A stretch of 64,000 bases of DNA from Chionoecetes opilio. Taxonomy: Eukaryota; Arthropoda; Malacostraca; Decapoda; Majidae. A model generated the notes under the pieces. It was not told the origin of the DNA, ran no database searches, and saw only the letters and a list, made by a program, of their open reading frames with translations. Below are positions 46,359 to 58,478 of this stretch, piece by piece. A program made the translations under genes and the position numbers. Positions within the stretch are counted from its first letter, which is position 1. Each line of letters begins with the position of its first letter. The DNA lies in the NCBI GenBank assembly GCA_016584305.1, contig JACEEZ010019044.1, positions 52,545-116,544 on the forward strand, in the 5' to 3' direction.

Positions 46359-47280
46359 CACACAAACCTCATTTTCCCGGACTAATAGGGGGGGGCACTG
46401 GGCAGGAACCCAAAAAAGTCCGTGCCATTACCCACCCCGGACTTTTTCCTACTCTAGTATTTACTGTTCGCAAACCCCCAATATCAAATGCCCCACCCCC
46501 GGGCTTTTTTCCGTGAGATGTGCACCTGGCGGGAGGCAGCAGAAAAGGTTCAATAGTCTCAAAAAGACGTTCCTCACAAGGGGGCAGTGGGGTCGGGGGG
46601 TAACGGAGGCGATGCAGGTGAACCGTGAATGTCGTGTGCCCCAAAATTTAAAAAATACGACCGTGAGCATGCTGCCCCCTGGGGAGGCAGCAGAAAGTAT
46701 TTAATAGTCTCAAGAGCGTTCCTGCACCAGGGGGAGTGGGGGGCAGGGGACTAACGGGGGGCGGTGGGGAACTGAGTCGTGTGCCCAAAAAGTAAAAAAA
46801 TACGAGGTGAGCAGCTGCCACCGGCAGGAGGGCAGAAAGTGTTCAATAGTCTCAAAAGAGTTCCTGCACAGGGCGGGGGGTCAGGGGCTAAGGAGGCGGT
46901 GCAGGTGAACCCTGAGTGTTGGTGTCCCAAAAGTAAAAAATACGACCGCTCAGCAGAAAGGTTCAATAGTCCAAGAGTTTTGCACCGGGGCAGGGGGTCA
47001 GGGGGGCGACGGAGGCGGTGCAGGGAACCCTGAAAGTGTGTGCCCCAATGTAAAAAAATACGACCCCTGAGCATGCTGCCACCTGGCGGGGGGCGCGGGC
47101 ACGACCAGGGGTGACGGGAGCCCCCGGGGCCGCCCCGGGCAACTTTGTAATTTTTCGAAAAAGGGCCAGGCATTTAACCCTAAAAAAAAACCAAAAGAAT
47201 ATCCCCCCGGGCCCCGGTTTTGTCGACAAATCCATTCCGGGGGAAAAGGAGGTCCCCGGGAAAACAAGGTTTTTTGTGTC
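46359..47280 (-). mobile_element. MITE 'V', copy 3, reverse, about four degraded minisatellite units
   Basis: It starts after TA with CACACAAACCTCATTTTCCC (the V right end inverted) and ends near 47,280 with a degraded left end followed by TA. Unit markers such as GCACCTGGCGGGAGGCAG (46,523), CCCCCTGGGGAGGCAGCAG (46,675), GCCACCGGCAGGAGGGCAG (46,816) and TGCCACCTGGCGG (47,079) give about four units. Only the last keeps a perfect CTCF-like core. Confidence 0.7.
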
Positions 47281-48316
47281 TAAATGAAAAAAAGTATGCT
47301 TTAAATTTGGGAATGAAAATTATGCATCCTGCCTTCTCCCCTCGGCGCCCCTCTCTCTTTCCCCCCTCTCTCTTAATTAAGCTTTTTACATATTTTTTTA
47401 ATTATATGTTAGACTTGGCGACCCCCTGAGCAAAAGCTTTCGACCAGCTGGGGAAAGACCCCTAATTTTAAGAACCCTGCTCACAACATCAAAAAAACCC
47501 AATTAGGACTATATTTTGGGTGCCCAACTGAGGCGCGGCCCCCCAAAACCCCCCCCCTGTTTACAATTGACCTGGAATTGGTTAGGTAACCCAAACGAAC
47601 TGGGTTATCAAACCACTTCCCAACTGAAAATCAGCACCCCAAAAAAGTTGGGTGGTGGATCTTCATGAATCCGAAAAAAAAACTTATCTCCATTTGGAAA
47701 AGCACAAATTCAATTAATCAAAAAACGAACAACCCAAAAAACCTAAAAAAAAAAAAAAATTTTTTTGCACAAATTTCATTGTTTTCTTTACGGTAAATAT
47801 GAGTTTTTAAAAAATACTCTCTATTTACCCCAAATCTCCGAAAAAACTGTGTGTGGGGGGGTGCGACCCCCCTGCTAGTTAACAAACCCAAATTCGTGGG
47901 GGGGTTTCCTTCCCCCCCTGTGTTCTTTTTCATCCCGACGGTTGTTGTAGGGGTTTTGAAATAATCATATGAAACGAAACGTTCAGTAAAACCACCGATC
48001 GTGATGGTTTAAAATGCACATATACCACACCGTTCTGCCGACCCATAAAACGTACAAGTGAAAAATACTTGAAACCCGTCCCCGTCATGTTTTACATACA
48101 TGTATAGCCAAAATTTTTAAATTTTCTTTGAACTTGGCTACACCGAAAATTTTCCCCTTTAAAGCTCCTTTTTAATCATTGACGACAATAAGAAAAAAAA
48201 GAATCATTGCTTCTTAGAAAAAACCCGACATCAATTTTTCGTGTTTTTTATAATGTCTGATATAAAAAAATAGATGCTTGAGAATGGGGAAGCCGCAAAA
48301 CGAATTTATGAGGGGA
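47281..48316. other. Noisy intergenic DNA, no gene seen
   Basis: AT-rich with homopolymer errors; no supported feature. Confidence 0.4.
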
Positions 48317-50330
48317 TTTTTTTTTTTTTTTTTTTTTTTTTCATACAAGGAACTGGCCAAGGCACAACAAAAAAGGGTAACACAAAGCCCGCTTAGTTGC
48401 CAGTCCTAAAAGAAGCGTAAGAGAAAAAAAAAAAAAAGGGGTAGGCCCAAATTTTGTTTGGGAGGTCTTTTTATTTCTTTTGAAAAGATTTTGCATAGGA
48501 AAGTGGAAAAATAGAACGGAAGAGAGTTCCAATTTACCCGTGAAAAGGGGGAAAAAAATAAAGATACTGATTAATTTGCATTAGGAAGAGGACAGAATAG
48601 GGATGAGGAATGGTAGAAAGTCTTGTGCAGCGAGGGGCCCCGGGGGTGGGGGAGCATGTAGTAGCAAGTTCAGAAGAGCAGTGCGCATGAAAAAAAACGG
48701 GAAAAAGAGAGCAAAAGAAGCAACATTTCGATGGTGATTTTAAAAATTTAAGAAAACAGTCAGAGGGAGGGGTGATGAGATGAAAGTTTTGATCAACCGT
48801 TTTGGGGAGCTGTATGAGGGACGCCCCAAAAAATGGGAATACTCCAATGGGCGGATAAGGCCCCGTAAGAGCAAGGGAATTGGGGGGAAAAAAAAGGGGG
48901 CAGATGCCACAGCACACCTAATTTTTAGAAAGCTGTTTTGCAAGAGATGAGATGGAGATTTCCAGTTAAATTTTTTTAAAATCTTCCCAGAATCTTATCC
49001 TGAATGTTCATTGTAAAAAAAAGGGACAGTTTTAGTGTCATTGAAAAAGAGGGGATAGTTATTTTGGGGTTTTTCGAGTAGATAGGTGAAGAAATTTTGG
49101 TTTTTTAGGATTGAACAAAACAATGTTTCTTTGCCCCCTCAGAAATTTATGAAAATTTGAAGTTAGGCGCTCGGTGGCATTCTCCGGAAACACTTAGTTT
49201 CCCGTTTGGTGGGCGTCTAATAAAAGACGTTGAAAAAGTAGGGAATCATAGCGAGGGGTGGATAGGGCTTTGAGTAGAAGATCATTAATGAATAATAGAA
49301 AAGAGTGGGTGAAAACAGAACCCCGGGGAACACCCCTATGAAGATTTTGGAGAAGAACAAGTCCTTTTCAGTAGCCAATAGAACGGGTTTTTAAAGAAAC
49401 TTAAAAGAAGGGACAGAGAGAAGGGTAGAAACCCAATGAGGGTAGTTTTTAAATTTAAAAATTTGTGCCAGACTCTACAAAAGCTTTGATATGTCAAGGG
49501 CAACAGCAAAAGTTTCACCGAAACCCCTAAAAGGGGGAGACCTGACAGTTAGGAAAACAGAAAAATCGCCCCGTACGGACAGTACGACGATCAGATGAAG
49601 ATTGTGAGAGAAGTGTTAAAAAATCTTTTTATTAAGTATAGATTTAAAAACTTTTGAAAAGGGAGGAAATCAAAGCTATAGGACGGGAGTTTTAAGGATT
49701 GAACGGTCACCCCTTTTTTGGACAGGTTTTTGTGAGCAAAATTTCCCGCAAAAGGAAAGGGGAAGTAGAAAACAAAGAGGAAAAGTTTTTACCAGGGAAG
49801 GTGCAAGCACAGAAGCACAGTTTTTGAGAACAATAGGAGGGACTCTCAGGACCGTAACCCCCCCGAGATCTAGGGCCCGAAAGGGGAAAGGAAACATCAT
49901 TCCGAAGGATTTAATGACAGGGAAATTAGTCAGAGGGTGGAGGAGAAGGGGGAAGAAGCCCTTCACAGCCCGAGTGGAATTTTTTGCAAATGTTTTAGTG
50001 AAGGTCAGTTTAGAAGTAGATGGACAGCTGTAAGCCTCTGGGTGAAGCATAGGAGGGAAAAATAAGAAAAAAAATTTTTAGAGATGTTTTTAGCTAGATG
50101 CCCGAAGTCACGAGGGAATTGACAGAAAAATTTTTTACATTTTCTATGAATGAAGAGTTTTGGGAATTAAGAAAGATTTGGCATGATTAGGGGAGACATA
50201 TAAAAGGGGATGGTTCAGGAGATGGAGCTTACGGGACCGTTTTGAGCCCCTTTTTCTCGGAAGCTGAGAAAAAAGAGAGTTAAACCAAGGTTACGGGGGT
50301 TTGGATTAGAGAAAGTATTTTGGAATGTAG
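48317..50330 (-). pseudogene. Jockey-like LINE copy, reverse, noisy
   Basis: Read on the reverse strand it starts upstream near 50,330 and ends with its A tail at 48,317-48,340. Recognisable parts in order are the segment before the polymerase (SKLTFTKTFAKNSTRAV, 49,950-50,030), PPIVLKNCASVLAPSLVK (near 49,840), QKRGDRS, the AFVESGTN/FDRVWH region near 49,470, the motif B area with a GVPRGS-like block near 49,320, and the tail encoding FHAHCSSEL (48,680) and the NWNSLP equivalent at 48,520. It is the same family as 11,425-13,640. Frequent indels prevent any long frame. Confidence 0.75.
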
Positions 50331-51294
50331 CCTCCTGCCAGAGACTATGACCTAGTATGCCTTCCCCAAAAAATGGGGCTTTTACAGGAAGCAGTAATCA
50401 TTCCAGGAAAATCAGATAGTACTGCCTTTGGGCTTCCCCCTTAGCTTATTTTTAATGCCGAAGCACCCCCGTTGGTGGGTCCCGAGACGGTACCGGAGCA
50501 TAGGACAGGTTAAAAAATAAGATGTGATGGAGGAAACCCCAAAGGGGAGAATAGTTTTTCGAGTAAGCAAAGGGTTAGAGTTTTGGGAAAAACAAGAATG
50601 TTAAATAACCCTTAATTTATTTTTCAAAAATTTTGAGGGATTAACATCCATGCTAAAATATATGAATTTAAATGAAATGTATTTTTAAAAAAAAAATCAC
50701 GTTTAGCTTAACAGCCCAGTAACCTAGGAGGATTGGCTGCTGCGCGGGACCAGACCCCCCCTGGGGGTACAGCTGCAACGGCCCGGGAGCATTTTTAGGT
50801 GTTTTACAATATGGCCCGAATACAGATTTACCACCTCTAGTAGCGACCTAGAAACTGGGACTCGAAACAGGGATAGCTGGTAAGTTTGCTGAATCTAGCC
50901 TAGAATAACAGAATTGAGACGTGGTTTTTATCTAACCTTATCCCCCCCTTCCCCTCCTTCCGCTTGCTCGTAGAGAGAAGAGAGAGAAAGAGGAGAGAGA
51001 GGGGGAAAGGGGGGAGAGAGAGAGAGAGGAGTGATGACTCATATTTTATTATTAAGATACCATTAGATGACCCTAGGGGCCCAGCGGAAACTTTCTGGGG
51101 CTTTTTAACATTTTTTGGGAGGCGAAGCTGTCATTTAAACCCCAAAAATTTTTAGCTCAAAATCCAATGGATGAAAATTAAACATTATTTAATTTATTTT
51201 TTGGCACAAAATACTGGGGGACGTTGAACCGACACATCTGAAGAAACAGGGACTGTTCTGTTGTAATTCACTCTTTAATTTTTTGTCGCTGTGC
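50331..51294. other. Intergenic with a GA-rich tract
   Basis: A (GA)n-rich tract lies at 50,973-51,029. No gene is seen. Confidence 0.45.
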
Positions 51295-53470
51295 GTATCA
51301 TTTTTTTCTTTTTTATCAAAGGACGGAAAAAAAAAAAAAAAGAGAAAAAAAGGCCCGCTAGCTCCCAGCCCCTTAAAAAAAACAGTAGAGACGCAGGAAG
51401 GCGCGGGGGAATTAGTTCATAGGGTTTTAAAACCCCTCTCAAAAAAAAAACAAGTCGTAGAAAGATGGAAAAAAAAAAAACAGGAAGAGATTCCAGTTTA
51501 CCATGAAAGGTGAAAAGTGTAATTAAATATTTAACTCTTACATTAGTAAATGGACAGAATGGGATGAGAATGAGTAAAAGTCTTGTGCGCGGGGCGGGGG
51601 GAGGGGGAGAGGCATGCTTAGAAGTTCAAAAGGCAGTAGCAAAAAAATAACGGTAGGAAATAGCAAGAGAACAACATTGCGGTGGTTTTTAAAAAAATGA
51701 AAAAATGGGATTTAAAAATAGTTTAAGGGATGGTAGCAGGTGGTTAGCGTCTCAGAGGGGCGGCTGGGTGACCCGAGTTTGACCCCTGAGGGGGCCCAAA
51801 ATCCATTTAAAAAATTTTTCTGCAACCGCGAGGGGCCCCTAAAACCCCCACAGCTGCCCGTAACCCCCTACCTTTGATTGCTATGCATTGGAGGACGCAG
51901 GGGGACGGCATGAGCCTCTAATCACAGGCGTCAACATAAAAACCCTGCCTGTCCCCCCAGGGAAGGGCCAACCATAAAAGCTCAAGTAAAACCCCCCAGG
52001 GCCTCCCATCTGACCCCTGGAGGTCACTTCTACAGGCGCTTAGCAAAAATGTATTTAAAAAAAAAATAATGATAAAATTCAGGGGAAAAGAGTGATGAGA
52101 AAAAAGTTTTTTGACTCTATTTTTAAAGAGCTGTAGAGTGGAACCCCAAATGAAAAGTATACTCAAACATGAGGGAAAAGGGCCCTGTATGGAGCAAGCA
52201 ACTGGGAGGGGAAAACAATAGACACAGAGCCCATGACACCTAACTTCTTAGAACTGATTTGGAAAGAGATGAAATGTAAAATTTTCCATTTCAGATTTTT
52301 AGTAAGGTGTCCAAAGTTCATTGTAGAAGAGGGAGCTTTTGAGTGTCTTTGAAGAAGAGAGAAGGGTTTGTCGGGAAAAGGTTTTTTTTTGAGTAGATAG
52401 GTGAAGAATGGGCTTTTAAGATTGAAAAAATATAAGGTTAGTTTTTTCCCCAATCAAAAATTTAAAAAGATCAAAATTTTGGCGCTCTGGGCTCTCTCCG
52501 GAATCATTTAGTTCCTTTCGAGTTGGACGTCAATAAACGACGTGAAAAATGCAGGGTAAAATCAGTGTGGGAGGGATAGGGCATTGATTTTTAAGATTTA
52601 AAATTCTGTAATGAAAAAATAGAGAGTGGGTGATCGGACAAAACCTTAAAAACCCACTTTTGAAGATTTAGGAGAAGAACAATGATTGTCTACCGTACTG
52701 AAATAAAAACGGTTTAAAAGGAAACTTGAGAGAAGGTGCATGAGAAGGATAAAAACCCCAAAAGGAGGATGCCCAAGTTTCAGTCGGGAAAGCTAGAAGA
52801 TCCCCGTATACGCCCAGGGAAACCGTACTGACGATCAATAGAAGATTGTGGCGGATAGATTCTTATCATCTTCTTATTAAGTAGATCAAAAGTTAGCGAG
52901 GCGGGAAGAAAAAAGCTATGGGACAGTGTTTAAGGGATTGAATGGTCACCCTTCTTTGGAACAGGTTGAATGTGAGAAAATTTCCAGCAAAAAGGAAAGG
53001 TGGAAGTAGTAGACATAGATGGAAATTTTTTGACCAGGGATGGGCAATCGAGACTTGACGTAATTTGAGAAAATGGGAGGGACCCTCGGACCGTAACCTT
53101 CCGGGATCAACCCCATAGAGGGTAAAAAAAAACATTACGAAAGGTATTAATAGCAACATAACAGACAGAGGGTGGAGGAGGAGGAGGAGGAGGGAAAAAG
53201 CCCTTTTATCAAACGAGTTTAATTTTTGGGAAAGGTTGAGCAAAAAGTTTTAGCTTTGAAAAAGAGAGGCAATGTGGGGGCCATCTAGATAGGAGGAAAA
53301 AAATGGAGTGAAAAAATTTTTGATTGGGTTTTGGTAGATGCCAGAAGTCATAAGAGGAGTTTGAGCCAGAAAAAAATTCGGAATTTTTTATAAAAGGAGT
53401 TTTTGGTAAGTTGAAAAAAAAAATTTGGCATGATGACGGGCCCGATATTGAAGGCAAAAAACACATGAAT
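51295..53470 (-). pseudogene. Jockey-like LINE copy, reverse, with a SINE inside
   Basis: This is a second reverse-strand copy directly upstream of the previous one. Its A tail is near 51,295-51,345. It contains the 3' UTR block (reverse of GGGACTGGCAACTAAGCGGG), the YRYF...SSEL region near 51,640, the motif region near 52,300-52,500 and the pre-polymerase region near 52,900-53,240. A SINE in the opposite direction is inserted at about 51,740-52,070. Indels are numerous. Confidence 0.75.
51740..52070 (+). repeat. Nearly full-length tRNA-derived SINE in a LINE
   Basis: The head GGTAGCAGGTGGTTAGCGTC contains an A box; CCGAGTTTGACCC is a one-base-variant B box. The body follows in the canonical order (GCATTGGAGGACGCAGG, GGCATGAGCCTCTAATCACA, GGGAAGGGCCAACCAT, CCAGGGCCTCCCATC, CCCCTGGAGGTCACT) and an A tail closes it. 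It splits the LINE copy at 51,295-53,470, so it is younger than that LINE. Confidence 0.75.
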
Positions 53471-53887
53471 CACTTTCAGCGCCCCCAAAAAATATAGTCA
53501 TCCCGTCCCTGTATTTTAAAAACCTTTTGATATACGAGTAGGTTCCAGAATGCTCTGCTCGTAAATTTGGGGGGTAAACTGTATATTATTCCGTAAATGT
53601 GAGGGAAATGTGTACTGTTATTATTTTTCTTTATTGTTCTTTCCCCTTTAAAACTAGAATCATTTTGAAAGGTGATCATTTACACCAAAAAAGGCAAATC
53701 ATATGTGGAAAAATGTCAATGAACTGCCGAAACCAATTGATTTTTTTCCATTAACTATTCAATTGCTTTAGCAAATTTTTTCATTTGGTGCCCCCCCCTT
53801 TTTTTTGGGCCCCAAAAAATTTTTTCAAATGCAAGAGAGCTTATTTGATAGAGAACGCAAAAAGTTTTTTAGTGGGGGTAACCATTG

Positions 53888-55313
53888 AGGGGTGTACCGA
53901 TGTATCAGTATCGGTGGTACGGGCCCGGTTTTTGTGGGGTTGGTATCAGTATTTATATCGGTGAAATTTGGCCGATACTGCCCATACTTTCTTTTTTTTC
54001 ATCTTTTAAGGTGCATTGTTTGGAGAAGAGATACCGGTTATACCGTATTTTTCGGTTAAAACGCACTTTTTTTCCCCCAAAAAAAACTGGGGAAAAAAAT
54101 TTTGGTCAAAGACGAATGTTTTTAGGAGGTTAGTTAGGTGTGCATTTAATTTAGCCCCTTATATGATGTAACCTCAAATATTTTCTGTTCAATTTTTCAA
54201 ATACCATAGACATTCAAAACAACTAATTGTTGTCTTTTACGCTGTGATGTTTACTGCGGTATGACGGGAGCCATTCCGGGCCCCCCCGACAGATTGGCGC
54301 CAACAGCCTTCCCTGTATAAGAAATTTTTTTTTACATTTGATGAAAGTTTTATATTATGACTGAGCCTCACAAAACTACTGATACAGGAAAAATTCAAAC
54401 AATACGGGTGAGCACAGGGGGAGGCAAGTAGTGAGGGACGGGGGGCGAAGGTGTTTACACTCAGGGGGACAGACCCGGCCCCAGCTGACGTCACACCGGC
54501 GCACGCAGCTGCACACGCCCCGGTCGGGTTTGTTTTCCCCTGGGGGAGCGTCTACCTCGGTGTAATGTTCAGCCCGCCAAAATAAAGATTTACTTTTACT
54601 TTCTACAAGCTGGAAAATAAAAATGGCTGATGAGCAGTGCTGAATGATGATAATAAATAGTGAGTGTGTTCTTGTGTGAAAATGACTGTATATCGGACAA
54701 CAGTTTTGGTGGTCAGTTATTTTTTTTTTTCCTTAGAAATTTCTTTCCAAAATCAGGGTGCGTCTTCCAAGATGCAGCATCTTATAAACCGTAAAATACG
54801 GTACTCCAACAAAATAATTTTGTACCATAAATAGGCTACTTGTGTAATAATAAGTGACTTCTTGTTAGTGTCAACCCCTGAGTTGAGAAAAAAATCCGAT
54901 ATATTGAAGACACCCTGTGTACTTGTTGGCCCCCACTGTGCCCACACTGGCACTCACCACATGCCTGGAGCCAGACCTACCTTAATAAGAAGCGGCGTAA
55001 GAAACGTATCTAGGAATAACACACACCCCAAATCTACAAGAGGAGAATGTCGGGGAAAATAACAGTACAGGATGTTTAACCCTAGCCTAACAAAAACATG
55101 AAGTTGCAGCACTTACCGGGTAATCGGTAGTATGACAAATCCAACTGGTAAACATTAGTGTTGCCATTTTAGACATTCACAATTGAATTTTCTAGAAAAA
55201 AGTATCTGTATCAGCTAAGTATCGGTATATTTACAGTATCAGAGTATCGGTATCGGTATTGGCTCTAAACTAAGTATTGGTATCAGCCAAAATATTGGTA
55301 TCGGTACATCCCT
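53888..55313 (+). mobile_element. hAT-like element with 8-bp target duplication (1.4 kb)
   Basis: The termini are AGGGGTGTACCGA and the inverted AGGGATGTACCGA. The flanks are AACCATTG (53,880-53,887) and AACCATTA (55,314-55,321), an 8-bp duplication with one difference, as hAT elements make. Subterminal GGTATCAGTAT/GGTATCGGTAT repeats occur at both ends. A P element (54,043-54,801) is nested within. No transposase is recognised. Confidence 0.7.
54043..54801 (+). mobile_element. TA-flanked element 'P', compact copy (759 bp)
   Basis: CCGTATTTTTCGGTTAAAAC at the left and ATAAACCGTAAAATACGG at the right, each flanked by TA. The right subterminal block TGCGTCTTCCAAGATGCAGC matches 15,175-15,195. 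The interior has GGCGGGAGCC-like and GACAGATTGGCGCCAACAG blocks shared with H and with 14,620-14,680. Confidence 0.7.
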
Positions 55314-56087
55314 AACCATTAGCTTGGTGCATGTAAGGTGGCGACAGGTAACTCACCCCTTTCCGTCACCCCCAGCCAGGGTGAGGTGACTGAGGTGACT
55401 CGGGCCACACTTGTGATCCCAGTTATCTTCTCTCATCATTCTCGCACACATCCTGCTCGCAGTTTGTGACTAGAATCGGTTGTGCGAACATGCAGATAAA
55501 ACTAAGGTCTCTGTATTTTACCGTGAAACCCCAAGATGTCCACCAAAAGGAAAATACCTGCTGGCTGCTGACAGCTGGGATCACAGGCGAGGCCCGAGTG
55601 ACCTCAGTCTCCTCACCCAGGCTGTGGGGACGAGGGTGACTCACCCGCTGCCACCACACATGCACCAAGCTAATGGTTACTCCCACTCAAAACTGTTTGC
55701 GTTTCTATAGCATAAAATCTTGACTGGCAAAGGTTTTAAACAATCACAACTCAATCTAATCACAAAGGCAATCAATCATGATCGAAAAAATTTATGTGGA
55801 TAGTGTTAATGGTATTGCAAGTCATCCCGAAGCACCTGTAGCTCGGGAGCCAGGGAGTCTTGTGAGGTGTACCAACCTGGGCAATAAAGAATATTTTTTT
55901 AAAGAAAAAAATTAACTCCTGTCTTTTCCATTATGAATGATTGTTTTCTATAACATTAAAATAATCTAATAATATTGTATTAGGAATGCTGTTTTCAATA
56001 GTAAGATGTGATAAGAAAAGATTTCACAAGTTGAGGTTGGCAATTCAGGTGACCATAACAACGCCAAGATGGTGTGTTCCAGACCCC

Positions 56088-56247
56088 CAGCCTCCTCCCC
56101 AGCACCATCTACACAAGCAACATTTGGCACCATACTAAAGTTCAGCCTCCTCCCCAGCACCATCTACACAAGCAACATTTGGCACCATACTAAAGTTCAG
56201 CCTCCTCCCCAGCACCATCTACACAAGCAACATTTGGCACCATACTA
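56088..56247 (+). repeat. Three tandem copies of a 55-bp unit
   Basis: CAGCCTCCTCCCCAGCACCA begins at 56,088, 56,143 and 56,198. The copies are practically identical, with the third ending shortly after GGCACCATACTA. Near-identity suggests recent origin. Confidence 0.9.
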
Positions 56248-56342
56248 GTTAGTAATATTAAGTGCTAAAAACAACATTATACAATTTTCATTTTTCCTTA
56301 TTTCAAGATAGTTAGGGGTTTTGAGGCATAGGTAGGTCCCAA

Positions 56343-56694
56343 AAAAAATTTCCCCATAAGACCTTCAGTTCGTATAGCAATGTTCTGCATAACATTATGC
56401 CCATTGGAACGGGTCAGTAACGTTGTCGAGTGCCCCACTGTATGACGCAAGCATACTGTATAATTATGTACTATATGATTCTTTTGGTTGTCAAATCCCC
56501 AAAAATTATCATTGCATTCAATAATAATTTTGAGGGGATTTGACAACCAAAGAATCATATACATATGTATGCATATACAGTATGCTTGCGTTATACAGTG
56601 GGGTACTCGACAACATTACTGATCCGTTCCAATGGGCATAACGCTATGCAGAACAGTGTTATACAAACTGAAGGTCTTATGGGGAAAATTTTGG
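56343..56694. mobile_element. Hairpin MITE (two inverted arms of ~165 bp)
   Basis: The left arm (AAGACCTTCAGTTCGTATAG ... GTTGTCAAATCCCC) is repeated inverted in the right arm (GGGGATTTGACAACCAA ... CAAACTGAAGGTCTTATGGG), with a short loop around 56,512-56,530. It would fold into a nearly complete hairpin. No coding region. Sequence differences between arms include a CATATGTATG insertion on the right. Confidence 0.8.
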
Positions 56695-56921
56695 AGGAAG
56701 ACTGCTAACTCTCAAAACTCAGGCCTCCTGCTATCCTAAGATTCAAAGAAAAGGTCACTCAAAGCTTCACAATCAAATACATACTATCAATCTATCCTCG
56801 CTTCCGTTTTCCTGAGGCTGATTTGCGGCATCCATTTTTTTTGTGTCATGTAGCGTACCATCAGATGTTCAGTATTTTTTTTCCATACATAACATTTTCA
56901 TCTTCTTCATTCTTTCATTAA

Positions 56922-57328
56922 AGTAATCGTCCAGACCATTTCATCATTCCTGATTTAATGCAGTCAAAATATAGCCATTATCGAGTATATCAACAATATG
57001 TTGTCACTTTTTTGCATCCAGTCAGCCTTTTTTAAATAATCCGCAATCAAAATCTGTAAATTTTCCGAGCTTCCAAAACACTCCTGACAACTAGCAGACG
57101 ATGCCAGGGAGAGAAAGGCTGTGTGATGCAGTTTGTCGCCCTCCCGTGACGGCATCAGAAAGTTTCGCACCACGGCTGGAACGGGGCTGATGCTTTTCCC
57201 GCGATTTTAACAAAAGTTATGTTTTTAGAGAAATAAGGTGTGGAAATGAATAATTTTTTGTGGATTAGGTATTTTGAATGAACATTCAACATAATTATGC
57301 AAAGAAAATATGTGTCAGGACGATTACT
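56922..57328 (+). mobile_element. TTAA-flanked element, copy 3 (407 bp)
   Basis: Perfect TTAA on both sides (56,918-56,921 and 57,329-57,332), left terminus AGTAATCGTCCAGACC and an inverted right terminus with one change. It is uninterrupted and so shows the family's basic length. Internal GTCGCCCTCCCGTGACGGCA matches the GC-rich core of copy 1. Confidence 0.85.
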
Positions 57329-57436
57329 TTAAGTCATTTTGCATACATAATTCCTTCTTCACAGTATTCAACTTTTCACTCACACAGTTCTCTCTTCACT
57401 TAGATCCTTTCTTAACATTAAACCTTCATGCATCTT

Positions 57437-58179
57437 CATTTGTATTAGTACTATACAGTAAAAGCTTAATCAACCAGCATTGTGACATTTGTATTAGTAC
57501 TATACAGTAAAAGCTTAATCAACCAGCATTGTGACATTTGTATTAGTAGTATACAGTAAAAGTTTAAATAAACCAGCATTGTGACATTTGTATTTATACT
57601 ATACAGTAAAAGTTTAATCAACCAGCATTGTGACATTTGTATTAGTACTATACAGTAAAAGCTTAATCAACCAGCATTGTGACATTTGTATTAGTACTAT
57701 ACAGTAAAAGCTTAATCAACCAGCATTGTGACATTTGTATTAGTACTATACAGTAAAAGCTTAATCAACCAGCACTGTGACATTTGTATTAGTACTATAC
57801 AGTAAAAGCTTAATCAACCAGCATTGTGACTTTTTGTATTAGTACTATACAGTAAAAGCTTAATCAACCAGCACTGTGACATTTGTATTAGTACTAAAAC
57901 AGTAAAAGCTTAATCAACCAGCACTGTGACTTTGTATTAGTACTATACAGTAAAAGCTTAATCAACCAGCACTGTGACATTTGTATTAGTACTATACAGT
58001 AAAAGCTTAATCAACCAGCACTGTGACATTTGTATTAGTACTATACAGTAAAAGCTTAATCAACCAGCATTGTGACATTTGTATTAGTACTATACAGTAA
58101 AAGCTTAATCAACCAGCACTGTGACATTTGTATTAGTACTATACAGTAAAAGCTTAATCAACCAGCATTGTGACATTTG
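57437..58179 (+). repeat. 49-bp tandem array, about 15 units, built from a MITE terminus
   Basis: The unit contains CAGTAAAAGCTTAATCAACC and AGCATTGTGACATTTG plus TATTAGTACTATA, with a constant 49-bp period in most of the array (a few units differ by 1-2 bp). The CAGTAAAAGCT part equals the inverted terminus at 58,448-58,478 (AGAGCTTTTACTG followed by TA). The array is therefore the left end of a TA-flanked MITE, with its adjacent TATTAGTACTATA flank, copied in tandem. Confidence 0.9.
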
Positions 58180-58478
58180 GCACACTTGAAATACCAGCAC
58201 AAATCTGGTCAACAAAAAAAAGAAAAAAAATCCATAAAATAATAAAATGAAATATTCCAGTAGCAAACAATTTGAAGTGCACTGAGGTCATTTCAATGCC
58301 ATGTATACATTTATACATTTCAGTCTTGTATACAATATGTATTCTAAACATGTAACATGTTTTATGTCTTGTGTATTTATCTAAATTTTTCTCGGTTAAC
58401 ACTCAGCTAATTAGAAATTTCTTTAACCGGTGCCTCAAACATCACACGGGTGCCGGTTGTTAATAGAGCTTTTACTGT
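57459..58478 (+). mobile_element. TA-flanked MITE with amplified left terminus
   Basis: The right terminus is at 58,478 (GGTGCCGGTTGTTAATAGAG then CTTTTACTG), followed by TA. The left terminus is present about 15 times in the array at 57,437-58,179. The last array unit adjoins the unique interior (58,180-58,445). The 3' end of the phosphatase gene lies only about 190 bp away. Confidence 0.7.

Larger units (their letters stand above)
53820..55740. mobile_element. Foldback element with long inverted repeats, split by the hAT element
   Basis: 53,850-53,886 (GAACGCAAAAAGTTTTTTAG, then TGGGGGTAACCATT) is inverted at 55,670-55,715 (AATGGTTACTCCCACTCAAA, then ACTGTTTGCGTTTC). 55,314-55,363 (CATTAGCTTGGTGCATGT) is inverted at 55,635-55,677. 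The hAT element interrupts the left arm at AACCATT. The arms are diverged, so the outer limits are approximate. Confidence 0.55.

Noticed and set aside
57437..58179. CRISPR-like regular 49-bp repeats
   Set aside because: There are no unique spacers: the whole 49 bp is repeated, and the unit equals a transposon end. The context is eukaryotic.
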